Source: Halalkalibacter krulwichiae
GTDB taxonomy: Bacteria; Bacillota; Bacilli; Bacillales; Bacillaceae_D
Assembly (NCBI RefSeq): GCF_002109385.1
Contig: NZ_CP020814.1
Location: 3,619,501-3,683,500 of the forward strand
DNA: 64,000 nucleotides
Direction of reading: 5' to 3'
Part shown: one piece after another, positions 8,976-18,455 of the stretch
Position numbering within the stretch: position 1 is the first letter of the stretch
How the letters are laid out: the number at the start of each line of letters is the position of its first letter
Made by a program: the position numbers and the translations under genes
Notes under the pieces: model-generated
What the model was told of the DNA's origin: nothing
Database searches by the model: none
What the model saw: only the letters and a program-made list of their open reading frames with translations

Positions 8976-9245
8976 TTTTACTCGTTTTATCACAAAATAA
9001 GCACAACCAAAATTACAATACTCATATAAATAATCGGGTAATGTACTTATTTTCGTATCATGTGTTGATTTCTTGTGACGGTCTTCAAAAAAGCCCTTCA
9101 GCCTTAACTGATTATAGCCCCAATCTCCAACGATGTAATCATATTTATTTAATACGTCAGAGAAGCGAGCTTTAAAAGCTTCTTCATCCCAACCGTTCCT
9201 GACTTCTTCAACAAGTTCATATTGCATCCCTTGAATGCGAACCAT
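8946..9245 (-). CDS. yutD: YutD-family protein
   Basis: 99 residues with the family signature KYDYIVGDWGYNQLRLKGF and the C-terminal YEYCNFGCAYFVIK segment. Function unknown; a small cytoplasmic protein conserved in Firmicutes. ATG 9245 is chosen because GGAGAGG lies 8 nt upstream; the in-frame GTG at 9254 would overlap that site. The gene ends inside the shared terminator hairpin. Confidence 0.85.
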   Translation of the reverse strand: MVRIQGMQYELVEEVRNGWDEEAFKARFSDVLNKYDYIVGDWGYNQLRLKGFFEDRHKKSTHDTKISTLPDYLYEYCNFGCAYFVIKRVKEEKEKLPSS

Positions 9246-9381
9246 CTGGCTCACCTCTCCATTTTAGCTTACCTTATTATACCACATCTGTGTTCAGACA
9301 ACAGCATTTCCTCGAGACTCCATCATTTTCTAGCTGTAAAATTCGTTACTTTGGTGATTCTTATAGTAGGGAGGTTTGATT

Positions 9382-10014
9382 ATGATAAAAAAATCACTAC
9401 TTGTTGCCGGCCTTTGTGGACTGATGCTTTCCACAGGGTGTCAAATGCCAGAACAAGGTCAATCATTGCAGCGTACCGCCAACTATGATAGCCATCAGCC
9501 AAATGCTGGACATTATCCGATTAATCGTGCCACCCAAACCGAAAACTACACTCATTTTGGGTATCAACGGTATGACCGTGAGCATGTGAACAACAATGGA
9601 CGTCAAGACGTGATTCCAGTTGTTGATCGTAGCTTATTAGCGGATGCTGTGACGAGAATGGTTTTAACGAATGATGTTGTGAGTGAAGCTGGAACATTAG
9701 TGACAGACAAATATGTACTGGTTGCTTATGATGCGCAAGCTGATAATCGTGAGTTTGTTGCAGACCAGGTGAAACGTAGTGCGTTATCAATTGTTCCTCG
9801 TTACTATGAAGTCTATATTACGGATGACACCGATCATTTCGATGAAATTGAGCGATTCCAGAACTTGTCCTCTGAAGCGGACGGAATGACAGGGGCTCTT
9901 GAACAAACCATTGAAGAAATGAAAGGAAATACACCACAAGGTGAGTATAACGAAGACACTGATGATAATATCGAAATCATGGAACATAAAACGAGACGTT
10001 TAATGGATCGCTAA
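9382..10014 (+). CDS. yutC: YhcN/YlaJ-type sporulation lipoprotein YutC
   Basis: 210 residues. The signal peptide ends in a lipobox LSTGC with Cys20, so the protein is a lipoprotein. The mature part has the YhcN/YlaJ domain: DAVTRMVLTNDVVSEAGTLVTD and ADQVKRSALSIVPRYYEVYITDD. Family members sit in the spore inner membrane or cortex region and affect germination or outgrowth. The position between yutD and lipA matches yutC. Start ATG 9382 with the site AGGGAGGT. Confidence 0.85.
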   Translation: MIKKSLLVAGLCGLMLSTGCQMPEQGQSLQRTANYDSHQPNAGHYPINRATQTENYTHFGYQRYDREHVNNNGRQDVIPVVDRSLLADAVTRMVLTNDVVSEAGTLVTDKYVLVAYDAQADNREFVADQVKRSALSIVPRYYEVYITDDTDHFDEIERFQNLSSEADGMTGALEQTIEEMKGNTPQGEYNEDTDDNIEIMEHKTRRLMDR

Positions 10015-10040
10015 AAAGGAGCCTAAGAGGCTCCTTTTGC
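10014..10040 (+). terminator. Terminator after yutC
   Basis: AAAAGGAGCC/GGCTCCTTTT with loop TAAGA; the left arm starts within the stop codon. Confidence 0.85.
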
Positions 10041-10042
10041 AT

Positions 10043-10295
10043 GCTCGCTATTTCAACCAATAACCTCAAAAGAAAAGCACTTTTGAATGAAAAGAAGGAT
10101 AGCGAGAAGTGCGCTCGCTATTTCAACCAATAACCTCAAAAGAAAAGCACTTTTGAATGAAAAGAAGGATAGCGAGAAGTGCGCTCGCTATTTCAACCAA
10201 TAACCTCAAAAGAAAAGCACTTTTGAATGAAAAGAAGGATAGCGAGAAGTGCGCTCGCTATTTCAACCAATAACCTCAAAAGAAAAGCACTTTTG
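10043..10295. repeat. Perfect 70-bp tandem repeat (3 units plus a partial fourth)
   Basis: Units start at 10043, 10113, 10183 and 10253, each beginning GCTCGCTATTTCAACC; the first three are essentially identical and the fourth runs into the lipA terminator. Each unit holds a hairpin CAAAAG-AAAAGCA-CTTTTG, and each junction an 8-bp palindrome ATAGCGAG/CTCGCTAT. The unit contains half of the lipA terminator stem, so it seems to have arisen by amplification of the sequence next to that terminator. There are no spacers, so it is not CRISPR. It fills the interval between the convergent yutC and lipA genes. Confidence 0.95.
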
Positions 10296-10307
10296 AGGTT
10301 ATTGGTT
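10265..10307 (-). terminator. lipA 3' hairpin with embedded stop codon
   Basis: Perfect 18-bp stem AACCAATAACCTCAAAAG and complement with a 7-nt loop. The TAA of lipA (10299-10301) and its last two codons are inside the stem. No strong T tract follows, so termination efficiency is uncertain. Confidence 0.7.
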
Positions 10308-11207
10308 TGTTACTTTCTTCGCTTCTGCTCTTACTTGTGCTTCGTTTACTTGTTCGTCAGCGTGGTAAGATGAGCGGACAAGCGGGCCTGCTTCACAGTG
10401 GCTAAAGCCTTTGCTTAGGGCGATTTCTTTTAGTTCGTTGAATTCATCTGGGTGGTAATACTTTTGCACTTTTAGGTGCTTTTTCGTTGGTTGTAAGTAT
10501 TGCCCGATTGTCATGATGTCAACATCTGCAGCACGTAGGTCATCCATTGTTTCAATGATTTCTTCTTTTGTTTCCCCTAAACCGATCATTAAGCTCGATT
10601 TCGTTGGGATGTCTGGATGTAACTCTTTAGCTCGGCGTAAAAACTCTAGTGTACGCTCATATGTAGCACGCGCACGAACTCTTGGAGTTAAACGGCGAAC
10701 CGTTTCAATATTGTGATTCATAATGTTCGGACGAGCATCCATTAACGTTTTAAGGTTATCAAAGCTTCCTAACATATCTGAAGGTAATACTTCAATTGTA
10801 CAGAATGGGCTGCGACGTCTCACCGCACGAACCGTCTCAGCAAATACACCTGACCCACCATCCTTCAGGTCATCACGGGCAACAGCGGTAATGACAACAT
10901 GCTTAAGCCCCATAGTCTCAACGGAATCAGCTACACGTTCTGGTTCTTGAAGATCTAGCTCATTTGGCAAACCTGTCTTCACAGCACAAAAACGACATGC
11001 ACGTGTACACACATCACCTAGAATCATAAAGGTCGCTGTTTTTCTTACTGCCCAACATTCGTGAATATTAGGACAGCGCGCCTCTTCACATACAGTATGA
11101 AGGTTTTTCTCTCTCATCATCTTTTTTAAGCCTGTGTATGATTCATTCGTGTTCAATTTTATTTTAAGCCATTCAGGCTTGCGTAAATGCTCTTCTTTCT
11201 TTGACAT
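10299..11207 (-). CDS. lipA: Lipoyl synthase
   Basis: Radical SAM enzyme that inserts two sulfurs into octanoyl groups on carrier proteins such as GcvH and E2 subunits. Auxiliary cluster ligands C-x4-C-x5-C ([12 protein letters not shown]) and radical SAM ligands CTRACRFC are both present, with the C-terminal RSSYHADE containing the conserved Ser of the auxiliary cluster. 302 residues, normal length. ATG 11207 is used; the longer reading has no ribosome site. The enzyme consumes Fe-S clusters made by suf, also in this window, and its substrate gcvH is at 50774. Confidence 0.96.
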   Translation of the reverse strand: MSKKEEHLRKPEWLKIKLNTNESYTGLKKMMREKNLHTVCEEARCPNIHECWAVRKTATFMILGDVCTRACRFCAVKTGLPNELDLQEPERVADSVETMGLKHVVITAVARDDLKDGGSGVFAETVRAVRRRSPFCTIEVLPSDMLGSFDNLKTLMDARPNIMNHNIETVRRLTPRVRARATYERTLEFLRRAKELHPDIPTKSSLMIGLGETKEEIIETMDDLRAADVDIMTIGQYLQPTKKHLKVQKYYHPDEFNELKEIALSKGFSHCEAGPLVRSSYHADEQVNEAQVRAEAKKVTNQ

Positions 11208-11487
11208 ACAAATTACACCATCCAATCGTGAACTTTGCAACAACTTGCCTTTAAACAAGTTTCACAAGCGCTTATAGATTGTTCAAAAGGTGAGAACGGA
11301 CCTTTGACCAACCGCCAACAAAATTTCTCACTACTACTTTATCATGATTCTAAGAAAATAACCAAGTGGGCGCTCAAAATTTCCAATGATTCTCTTCATT
11401 TTTTTTCGGTTTTTTCCCCACAATATATAAGGAGTAAACAGGAAGGGAAAATCACGGAAAGATTGTAACTTTAGAAAGGAGCCTACG

Positions 11488-12501
11488 ATGGGATTTAGAA
11501 AAATCGTCTTACTAGCACTTATTGTTGTGTTTGTTTCTCTTCCAGTAGTGACTTATGCTGCTGATTTAAAAGAAGATCTCACCGCAGAACAAATTTATGA
11601 GAAACGAATGGATTTATATAAAAAGTATGAAGCTGTTACAAACATTCCTTGGCAATATCTCGCTGCTGTTGATACGTATGAACGAGGAATTAGACGCGCT
11701 CTTAAAGATCGTCCTAAAGAAGAAGGGTTTATTTCCATTTACTACACAGAAGATGAATGGGCTGGTAATTTCAACCCTAACAAACAAGATACGCACCCTC
11801 TATCCATTCAGATGTTTGGAGGTGTTGGAATGGATGGAGACGGAGATGGGTTAGCGGAACGTACAAATGACGAAGACGTCCTTTATACATTAGCTCACAG
11901 TCTTGAACAATTTGGAACAAATGAAGAAGATTTTCGCATTGCCCTTTGGGAAAAATACAAACGAGATCAATCCGTTCGTATCATTCATGGTCATGCGCTT
12001 GTATATGAGAAGTTCGACAGATTGGACTTAAATGAACATGCCTTTCCGATGCCTCTTAACTATAACTATAGCTACAAAAACACATGGGGCGATAGACGTG
12101 GTTGGGGTGGCCGTCGGATTCATGAAGGAACAGATATATTCGCCGGGTATAACGTACCGATACGAGCAACAGCCTATGGCCGTGTGGAAATTAAAGGATG
12201 GAACAAATACGGCGGATGGCGTATTGGCATTCGAGATTTAGATAACATCTATCATTATTATGCACACTTAAGCGGTTTTGAAAAAGGAATTGAAGAAGGC
12301 AGTATTGTCGCTCCTGGAGATGTGATTGGATATTGCGGAAGTTCAGGTTACGGCAAACCTGGAACTCAAGGAAAATTCCCTCCACATTTACACTATGGAA
12401 TGTACCGAGATAACGGCCGTATTGAATGGTCCTTTGATCCATATCCTTCGTTAAAACAATGGGAAAGAAAAGCCTATCAAGAACGAAGAAAGAAGAGATA
12501 A
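11488..12501 (+). CDS. lytH: LytH/YunA-type M23 endopeptidase, sporulation cortex maturation
   Basis: 337 residues. A signal peptide or membrane anchor is at about 1-24. The C-terminal M23 peptidase domain has the zinc ligands in RRIHEGTDIF and PPHLHYGMY (HxH) and the typical beta-rich ATAYGRVE and YAHLSGF segments. In B. subtilis LytH trims cortex peptides to single L-Ala side chains under sigma-K. The position next to lipA (yutB) matches yunA. A CACAATATA about 55 bp upstream resembles a sigma-K -10 but is weak evidence. AGAAAGGAGCC precedes the ATG. Confidence 0.88.
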   Translation: MGFRKIVLLALIVVFVSLPVVTYAADLKEDLTAEQIYEKRMDLYKKYEAVTNIPWQYLAAVDTYERGIRRALKDRPKEEGFISIYYTEDEWAGNFNPNKQDTHPLSIQMFGGVGMDGDGDGLAERTNDEDVLYTLAHSLEQFGTNEEDFRIALWEKYKRDQSVRIIHGHALVYEKFDRLDLNEHAFPMPLNYNYSYKNTWGDRRGWGGRRIHEGTDIFAGYNVPIRATAYGRVEIKGWNKYGGWRIGIRDLDNIYHYYAHLSGFEKGIEEGSIVAPGDVIGYCGSSGYGKPGTQGKFPPHLHYGMYRDNGRIEWSFDPYPSLKQWERKAYQERRKKR

Positions 12502-12552
12502 TTTTCAGGAAAGCGGTAAAAAAGTCAAATCATCCAATTGCTTCTTATAAAA

Positions 12553-12597
12553 AGGAAAAGCCCGTGACATCACGGGCTTTGATTATTATTTTTTTGA
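12553..12597. terminator. Convergent terminator between lytH and metS
   Basis: AAAGCCCGTG (12557-12566) pairs with CACGGGCTTT (12571-12580); T-rich on both sides. Confidence 0.85.
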
Positions 12598-12693
12598 TCT
12601 TGCTACTCTAACAGCATTGGCAATACTAAGTGCCATGCCTCCCCAAATGATAATCATCCCAACAATCATCATAACAATTGCACTTGTGCTCAT
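12586..12693 (-). CDS. MetS-type small subunit of NSS methionine/alanine importer (copy 1)
   Basis: A 35-residue single-span peptide beginning MSTSAIVMMIVGMIIIWGG and ending in a basic tail VRVARSKK. It is the methionine/alanine import small subunit family, required by MetP carriers in Corynebacterium. Its ATG overlaps the stop of the large-subunit gene (TAATG), so translation is coupled. Strong conservation with copy 2 (15101-15208) supports that it is real. Confidence 0.88.
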   Translation of the reverse strand: MSTSAIVMMIVGMIIIWGGMALSIANAVRVARSKK

Positions 12694-14224
12694 TATTGTC
12701 CAACTCCTGTCTCTTGATCTTCAGAACTTCTTTGTTCATTCTTTTGCCACTTTAAAGCTGCGAAAATAAAACCGATAACAATTGCTCCAATTGCTACACC
12801 CCAGCCTGAGTAAAGCAAAAAGGATGTTGGGTACCCTTCATAATTGCTTGTTAGATTTTCAATTGTGTTCTGTACAAACATATACCCAAGAACAACTGGT
12901 GTAATGACACCTAAGCATACTTTCCACCACAATCCAGTACGGAAGTCCGAAACCCCATTTGCATGGCTTTGTAATTCAGGCAATTTCTTCATGAACCATG
13001 CAACAGCTAAAACGGAAACCAATCCTGCTAATGCTACACCAAACTGGTTAATAAAGTAATCGGCTGCATCTAGGAAGAATAGACCTCCTTGCGTTGCATA
13101 CACAAGTGAGATTAATGCTGATAGTCCGCCTCCAATTAAAACAGCTTTTGTACGCGATACGTTAAACTTATCTTGGAAAGCTGATACGAACGTTTCAACA
13201 ATTGAAATTAGTGACGATAGTCCAGCTAATACTAATGATCCAAAGAATAGCACACCGAAGAATCCATTCATTCCAGGGAACGTATTAATGATTTCAGGGA
13301 AGACGACGAATGCTAGTCCAATTCCAGCGCTTGCCACTTCACTTACTCCTACTCCTGAAGCATTGGCCATGAAACCAATTGCCGCAAATACCCCGATCCC
13401 AGCTAAAAGTTCAAAGCTCGAGTTACTAAAACCTGTAATAAAAGCATTATTGTTAATATCTGCTTTCTTAGATAAATAACTTGAGTACGTAATCATAATG
13501 GCAAAACCAATTGATAAACTAAAGAAAATTTGTCCATACGCGGCTACCCATACACCAGGTGTCATGATCTCAGACCAATTTGGCTTGAAAAACGCATCTA
13601 ATCCAAGCATTGCTCCTTCTAACGTAACAGCTCGTATAACAATTAATAAGAACATAATGACTAATAACGGAATAAAAATGCGGTTTGCGACTTCTATGCC
13701 TCGCTTAACGCCTTTAAATAATACTCCTAGTGTAATGACCCAAACTAATACTAATGGAATAAAGACACCTGGTACAATTGAACCTAAATCTCCTGGTGTT
13801 CCACCTGAAACAATATCGACACGCTGCAAGTAATCCCCATTAAGAAACCACCCGTGTCATCACCCCAACGCTGATTCACAGCAAAATAAGTGTACGACAT
13901 CGCCCAAGCAATGATGACAGCATAGTAAGTCGCAATAACAAAGGAAATCGCCACTTGCCACCAACCAATCCACTCTGCTTTTTTGCTCAAACGAGAATAT
14001 GTTAACGGAGATGAACCACGATATTTATGACCAAGCGTAAATTCCATAATTAATAATGGAATCCCTGCTGTTAATAACGCAAATAAGTATGGTAAGAAAA
14101 ACGCTCCTCCTCCATTTTCATAGGCCACATAAGGAAAACGCCAAATGTTTCCCAATCCTACTGCAGAACCGATGGCAGCTAAAATAAAACCTGCTCGTGT
14201 TCCCCATTGCTCTCTTCCATTCAT
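12693..14224 (-). pseudogene. MetP-type NSS sodium:amino-acid symporter, frameshifted (copy 1)
   Basis: Neurotransmitter:sodium symporter (SLC6) family carrier with about 12 membrane helices, probably importing methionine or alanine with Na+. The N-terminal part (14224-13784) has the hallmark [23 protein letters not shown]. The frame is lost at a run of four G on the minus strand (13835-13838): one more G would give ATG-GGG-GAT-TAC and join it to the second part (ending 12693) as a 510-residue protein. The break is in the outside loop after helix 3. It is either a real inactivating or phase-variable indel or a sequence error. A metS-type gene follows. Confidence 0.8.
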
Positions 14225-14491
14225 GTTGTTTCTCCTCTCTTTTTCCCTTTTGTCAAAATTATCCGAAAATAAGAAGCGTATGACTTAATCTTTATTTGAA
14301 AGGTTGTCCCTACAAATACTAGCGTCTTAATATTTTGAAAATGTTCTGACTATTCGTTATTGAATTATAATAATTTCGTCGATTTTTGTCAACTACTTAT
14401 AAAGAATTTTCCGAAATTTCTTTCTCAGATAAGTTAATAACATTTAGGAAAATGGACAAACTATAAAAAATCAATAAATGAGGACGGTTCT

Positions 14492-15076
14492 ATGTCTGAT
14501 GCACAAATAAAAATGTTAGAAGAACTAAGAAATGCCCACCAGGAATTAGGGGTTACTTTGCTTGACTACTGGCAACAATATTCTGGTCTTAACACGATTC
14601 AATTTTGGATCAATTTAATTATGTTACTTGCTCCATTAGTCATTCTTTATATGAAGATTGATCGATCAAGAGCATTACTACTAGGTTTTTTTGGATTTAA
14701 TGTCCACACGTGGTTCACTTATATCGACAACGTCGGTGTTCGCTTTGGCTTTTGGAGCTATCCTTACCAAGCAATTCCCTTTTTGCCTGTTCATTTTGGG
14801 TTAGATGCTGCACTGATCCCAGTAAGCTTCATGTTACTTTATCAATACTGTCTCAATCACGAAAAGAATTTCTATGTATTTGCTTTAGGATTGTGTGCCG
14901 GTCTCTCTTTTGTCTTTAAACCGTATTTAGTTATATTTAATCTCTTCCAACTGCATAATGGTGCTAATTACTTTTACCTTTTTGTGTTTTACCTCATTAT
15001 TGTTGGACTTGCTATTGTTATAACAAATTTATTTTTACATTTTGAGAAAACAACAAAGAAAAACATGCCCAACTAA
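14492..15076 (+). CDS. CBO0543-family membrane protein
   Basis: 194 residues with about five membrane helices and the family-typical HTWFTYIDNVGVRFGFWSYPYQ segment; function unknown. It stands between the two NSS carriers on the opposite strand and shares a convergent terminator with the second metS. No regulator or partner is evident. The site TGAGGACGG precedes the ATG. Confidence 0.75.
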   Translation: MSDAQIKMLEELRNAHQELGVTLLDYWQQYSGLNTIQFWINLIMLLAPLVILYMKIDRSRALLLGFFGFNVHTWFTYIDNVGVRFGFWSYPYQAIPFLPVHFGLDAALIPVSFMLLYQYCLNHEKNFYVFALGLCAGLSFVFKPYLVIFNLFQLHNGANYFYLFVFYLIIVGLAIVITNLFLHFEKTTKKNMPN

Positions 15077-15097
15077 TATGGAGGGCATGTTTTTTCT
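15058..15097. terminator. Convergent terminator, CBO0543 gene and metS copy 2
   Basis: AAAAACATGCCC pairs with GGGCATGTTTTT across a 12-nt loop; A-rich left and T-rich right, so it can work in both directions. The stop codon of the plus-strand gene is in the loop. Confidence 0.85.
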
Positions 15098-15100
15098 TTG

Positions 15101-15208
15101 TTATCTTTTTGCTTTTGCAACTTTCACCGCATTGGCAATGCTCAGTCCTAATCCACCCCATATAATGACCATTCCGAGAATCATCATCGTAACTGCTCCG
15201 CCACTCAT
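15101..15208 (-). CDS. MetS-type small subunit (copy 2)
   Basis: 35 residues, MSGGAVTMMILGMVIIWGG then a basic tail; one membrane span. AAGGAGTGATCAT precedes the ATG, 14 bp after the stop of the second NSS gene. It is clearly homologous to the product of 12586-12693 (shared IIWGG, LSIANAV). Confidence 0.88.
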   Translation of the reverse strand: MSGGAVTMMILGMVIIWGGLGLSIANAVKVAKAKR

Positions 15209-15222
15209 ATGATCACTCCTTT

Positions 15223-16732
15223 TTATTTCTTAGGTACATCAAGGTCGCCTTTACCCCATTTGAATTTCGCGAAAATAAAGCCAATGACTATAGCCCCAAT
15301 CGCAACTAGCCAACCTGATGCAATAATAAATCCTGTTGAATAGCCTTCATAATTATTCGTAAGGTTTTCAATCGTATTCTGAATGAACATATACCCTAAT
15401 ACAATCGGTGTAATGATACTTAAACAAATTTTCCACCATGCTCCTAAGCGGAAGTCTGACACACCATCTGCGTGTGTTTGCAATTCTGGCAGTTTCTTTA
15501 AGAACCAGGAAACAGCGACAACTGACACTAGACCTGCTAATGCTACACCAAATTGATTAATAAAATAATCGGCAGCATCTAAGAAGAATAAACCTCCTTG
15601 TGTTGCAAACAAAAGTGAAATTAAAGCAGATAAACCGCCTCCAATGGTAACTGCTTTTCTTCTAGAAAATTTAAACTTATCTTGAACCGCTGATACAAAT
15701 GTTTCCACAATTGAAATAAGTGAAGACAAACCAGCAAGCACTAGTGAGCCAAAGAATAATACGCCAAACAAGCCATTCATTCCTGGAAATGTGTTAATAA
15801 TCTCAGGGAAGACAACAAAGGCAAGACCGATTCCAGCACTTGCAACTTCAGATACACCAACGCCTGAAGCATTAGCCATAAACCCTAACGCCGCAAAAAC
15901 ACCAATACCAGCTAATAATTCAAAGCTTGAGTTACTGAACCCGGTAATAAAAGCATTATTCGTAATGTCTGCCCTTCTCGATAAATAACTTGAATACGTT
16001 ATCATAATCGCAAAGGCAATTGATAAACTGAAGAAGATCTGTCCATATGCCGCCACCCATACTCCAGGTGACATGATCTCACTCCAATTCGGTTTGAAGA
16101 ACGCATCTAGACCTTCCATAGCCCCTTCTAGCGTAATCGCACGCGCGACAATAAGAAGGAACATCATGACTAGTAAAGGAATAAAGATGCGGTTTGCCCA
16201 CTCAATTCCTCTCTTAACCCCTTTAAATAACACTCCTAAGGTAATGATCCATACTAGAACTAATGGAATAAAGACACTTGGAACGAGTGCCCCAATATCC
16301 CCGGTGCTCCACCTGCAACGACATCAACGCGTTGCAAATATTCTCCCATGAGGAAACCACCTGTGTCTTCCCCCATCTTTGATTAAAGGCAAAATACGTG
16401 TACGAGAGCGCCCACGCAATTATGACTGCATAATAGGTCGCAATTACAAAGGCGATCGCCACTTGCCACCAGCCGATCCATTCGGCTTTTTTATTAAGCC
16501 TCGCATACGATAACGGGGCAGAACCACGGTATTTGTGCCCGATCGTAAACTCCATAATGAGAAGAGGAATACCAGCAGTTAAAAGAGCAAATAAGTACGG
16601 TAAAAAGAAAGCTCCTCCTCCATTTTCATACGCTACATACGGAAAGCGCCAAATGTTTCCCAATCCAACTGCAGAACCAATAGCAGCTAAGATAAACCCA
16701 GCACGAGTCCCCCATTGTTCTCGTCCGTTCAT
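15223..16732 (-). pseudogene. MetP-type NSS symporter, frameshifted twice (copy 2)
   Basis: Close paralogue of 12693-14224. Two single G losses interrupt the frame: at the five-G run 16370-16374 (six needed for TGG-GGG-GAA) and at the four-G run 16299-16302 (five needed for CCG-GGG-GAT). Restoring both gives 503 residues collinear with copy 1, including the middle stretch [16 protein letters not shown], which is otherwise in a third frame. All damage lies in the same outside loop as in copy 1. If the changes are real the protein is truncated after helix 3. Confidence 0.8.
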
Positions 16733-16921
16733 CACCTTCACCTCACTATTTCATTTTTGAGCTTACACTATTTGTTTATTCGCCCTCTATCTGTTTTAGT
16801 CTAACCATTTTATTTTTTCTGAATTATTTTAATTTTATTTCCACACGCTAAACCTTTGCTGTACCAAAGAGGTTCATAGAAGAATGTTGGAAATAAAATT
16901 ATTTCTGAATAGTTTGTCCTA

Positions 16922-16970
16922 CTAAAAAAAGGCACTCAATCATTACTCGGTTGAGTTGCCCTTTTTATTA
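16922..16970 (-). terminator. Terminator after the 16976-17758 gene
   Basis: Imperfect stem of GGGCAACTCAACC with GATTGAGTGCC on the minus strand, followed by TTTTTTT. Confidence 0.75.
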
Positions 16971-16975
16971 AAGTT

Positions 16976-17758
16976 TCAGAACGTTTCTAGATCTGCCTCA
17001 ATGACTTCAACATATCCGTTCTGATAATGCACTTCTATCTGCGCGGTTGTATGCTCTTCTCCAGAAAACTCAACAAACCATGAACGCTCATTGCCTTTAT
17101 CACGCCTTAATTGTAATGGTTTCCTTTCCTGATTGCCCTCTCTAGTTATAAGAACATAGATTTTATCGACTTGATAAAGATCATCTTCTGTTTCGTACTG
17201 ATCTACATAAAGCTCATAGCCTGTTATTTCAGACGAACCGTTTGTTGACCAACCATAGCCAATTGATATAGAAGTCGGTTTATACACTTCATAAGGAATA
17301 ACTCCAACTTCACTTCCTCTGCTCCTCGTCCCTTCTTCAATAATTTGATAACTGTATTCTACTGCCGGATCGAGTTCGATTGTCGTTTCGTACGATAAGG
17401 CTGAAAGTTGGTTTGCCTTTGCTTCTATCCATTTTCCGTCATTCTTTCGATATAGAAAGGAAAACGAAGCCTCTTTCTCTGCTTCACTAAGCGTAAAAGA
17501 AACATCTATTAGTAATTTTCGCGGACTTGTTGGTTGCTGACCGTAGCTAAACTGAATATCTCTCACCCATTGATCGCGCTGTTCAAGTTCGGACAAACTA
17601 TACTCAACAGATGAAACCTGACTCTCAATCCAGTCTAACTGCGAAGTGACCGTATTGTTCAATTGTTGATTAATTTGAGTCATTTGAACAATGATAAAGC
17701 CATTTAATAAAATACTTCCAACAAGCAAAGCAAGGATGACCTTAGTCGATGTTTTCAT
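16976..17758 (-). CDS. Membrane-anchored extracytoplasmic protein of unknown function
   Basis: 260 residues: one N-terminal membrane helix (about 5-27), a short coiled coil (about 30-60) and a beta-rich outside domain (about 65-260) that could be one or two immunoglobulin-like folds. I recognise no family. ATG 17758 is chosen because GAGGTGGCAAAT precedes it. It is a single gene with its own terminator, divergent from the PH-domain gene. Confidence 0.7.
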   Translation of the reverse strand: MKTSTKVILALLVGSILLNGFIIVQMTQINQQLNNTVTSQLDWIESQVSSVEYSLSELEQRDQWVRDIQFSYGQQPTSPRKLLIDVSFTLSEAEKEASFSFLYRKNDGKWIEAKANQLSALSYETTIELDPAVEYSYQIIEEGTRSRGSEVGVIPYEVYKPTSISIGYGWSTNGSSEITGYELYVDQYETEDDLYQVDKIYVLITREGNQERKPLQLRRDKGNERSWFVEFSGEEHTTAQIEVHYQNGYVEVIEADLETF

Positions 17759-17913
17759 ATTTGCCACCTCATTCATTAGGGTGAATTGAATCGAACCAGT
17801 TTTTCTCAAAAGCGTCTTGCCTTCTCCTTTTTATAGTAAAACTGGTATTGTATTCTATGCTAAACTTACACTAGATACTAGAAATTGGAAAGATTATTTT
17901 AGGGGGATGAGAC

Positions 17914-18345
17914 ATGTATTTTCCGTCAAAAAAAGATTTCTGGATGACTGTTCTGATTTGGGGAACCATGCTCGTTTGCTTTCTTCCTGCTATGTTCTCT
18001 CAAGACTTCATTGCTTTTCTTATTTTTATACCAGTCCTATTTTTATTAGTGTGGATTTGGTTTTCTACTGGTTATTTCATTGAAAATTCTATGTTACTAA
18101 TTCGTAGTGGACCTCTGCGCAAAAAGGTAAATATTCGAGGAATAAAGAAAATTCGCAGGACTAGAACGCTGTTAAGCAGTCCTGCGCTATCATTTGACCG
18201 ATTAGAAATAACGCATGGACGTTTTGGGGATCACCTCGTAATCTCTCCGGTGCGTAAGCAAGAATTTATAAAGCAGTTACTCAAAGAAAATGATCAGATT
18301 GAATTAGATGCAAAAGTGAAATCTTTGCTAGAGAGCGAAGATTAA
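17914..18345 (+). CDS. Membrane protein with bacterial PH domain
   Basis: 143 residues: two membrane helices (about 10-60), then a short bacterial PH-like domain (DUF1200 type) marked by YFIENSMLLIRSGPLRKKVNIRGIKKI (given as the region 63-90) and a C-terminal VISPVRKQEFIKQLL helix. Function unknown. AGGGGGATGAGAC gives a good start. Single-gene unit. Confidence 0.75.
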   Translation: MYFPSKKDFWMTVLIWGTMLVCFLPAMFSQDFIAFLIFIPVLFLLVWIWFSTGYFIENSMLLIRSGPLRKKVNIRGIKKIRRTRTLLSSPALSFDRLEITHGRFGDHLVISPVRKQEFIKQLLKENDQIELDAKVKSLLESED

Positions 18346-18411
18346 TAGACACACTATTCGAATGCCTTTTGCCGTTAGTTTTAGCTTGCTTATATATTAA
18401 ACAGATGCCCA

Positions 18412-18445
18412 TCCAAAAAAGGACGCTAGGTTTCCCTAGCGTCTC
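18412..18445 (-). terminator. Terminator after the NhaC-type gene
   Basis: GACGCTAGG/CCTAGCGTC with loop TTTC; on the minus strand it is followed by CTTTTTTGG. Confidence 0.85.
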
Positions 18446-18455
18446 CTACATTATT

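Noticed and set aside
10043-10295. Possible CRISPR array
   Set aside because: Units are contiguous and identical with no variable spacers; no cas genes nearby.
11235-11468. 77-codon plus-strand frame upstream of lytH
   Set aside because: No ribosome site, biased composition, covers the promoter region between lipA and lytH.
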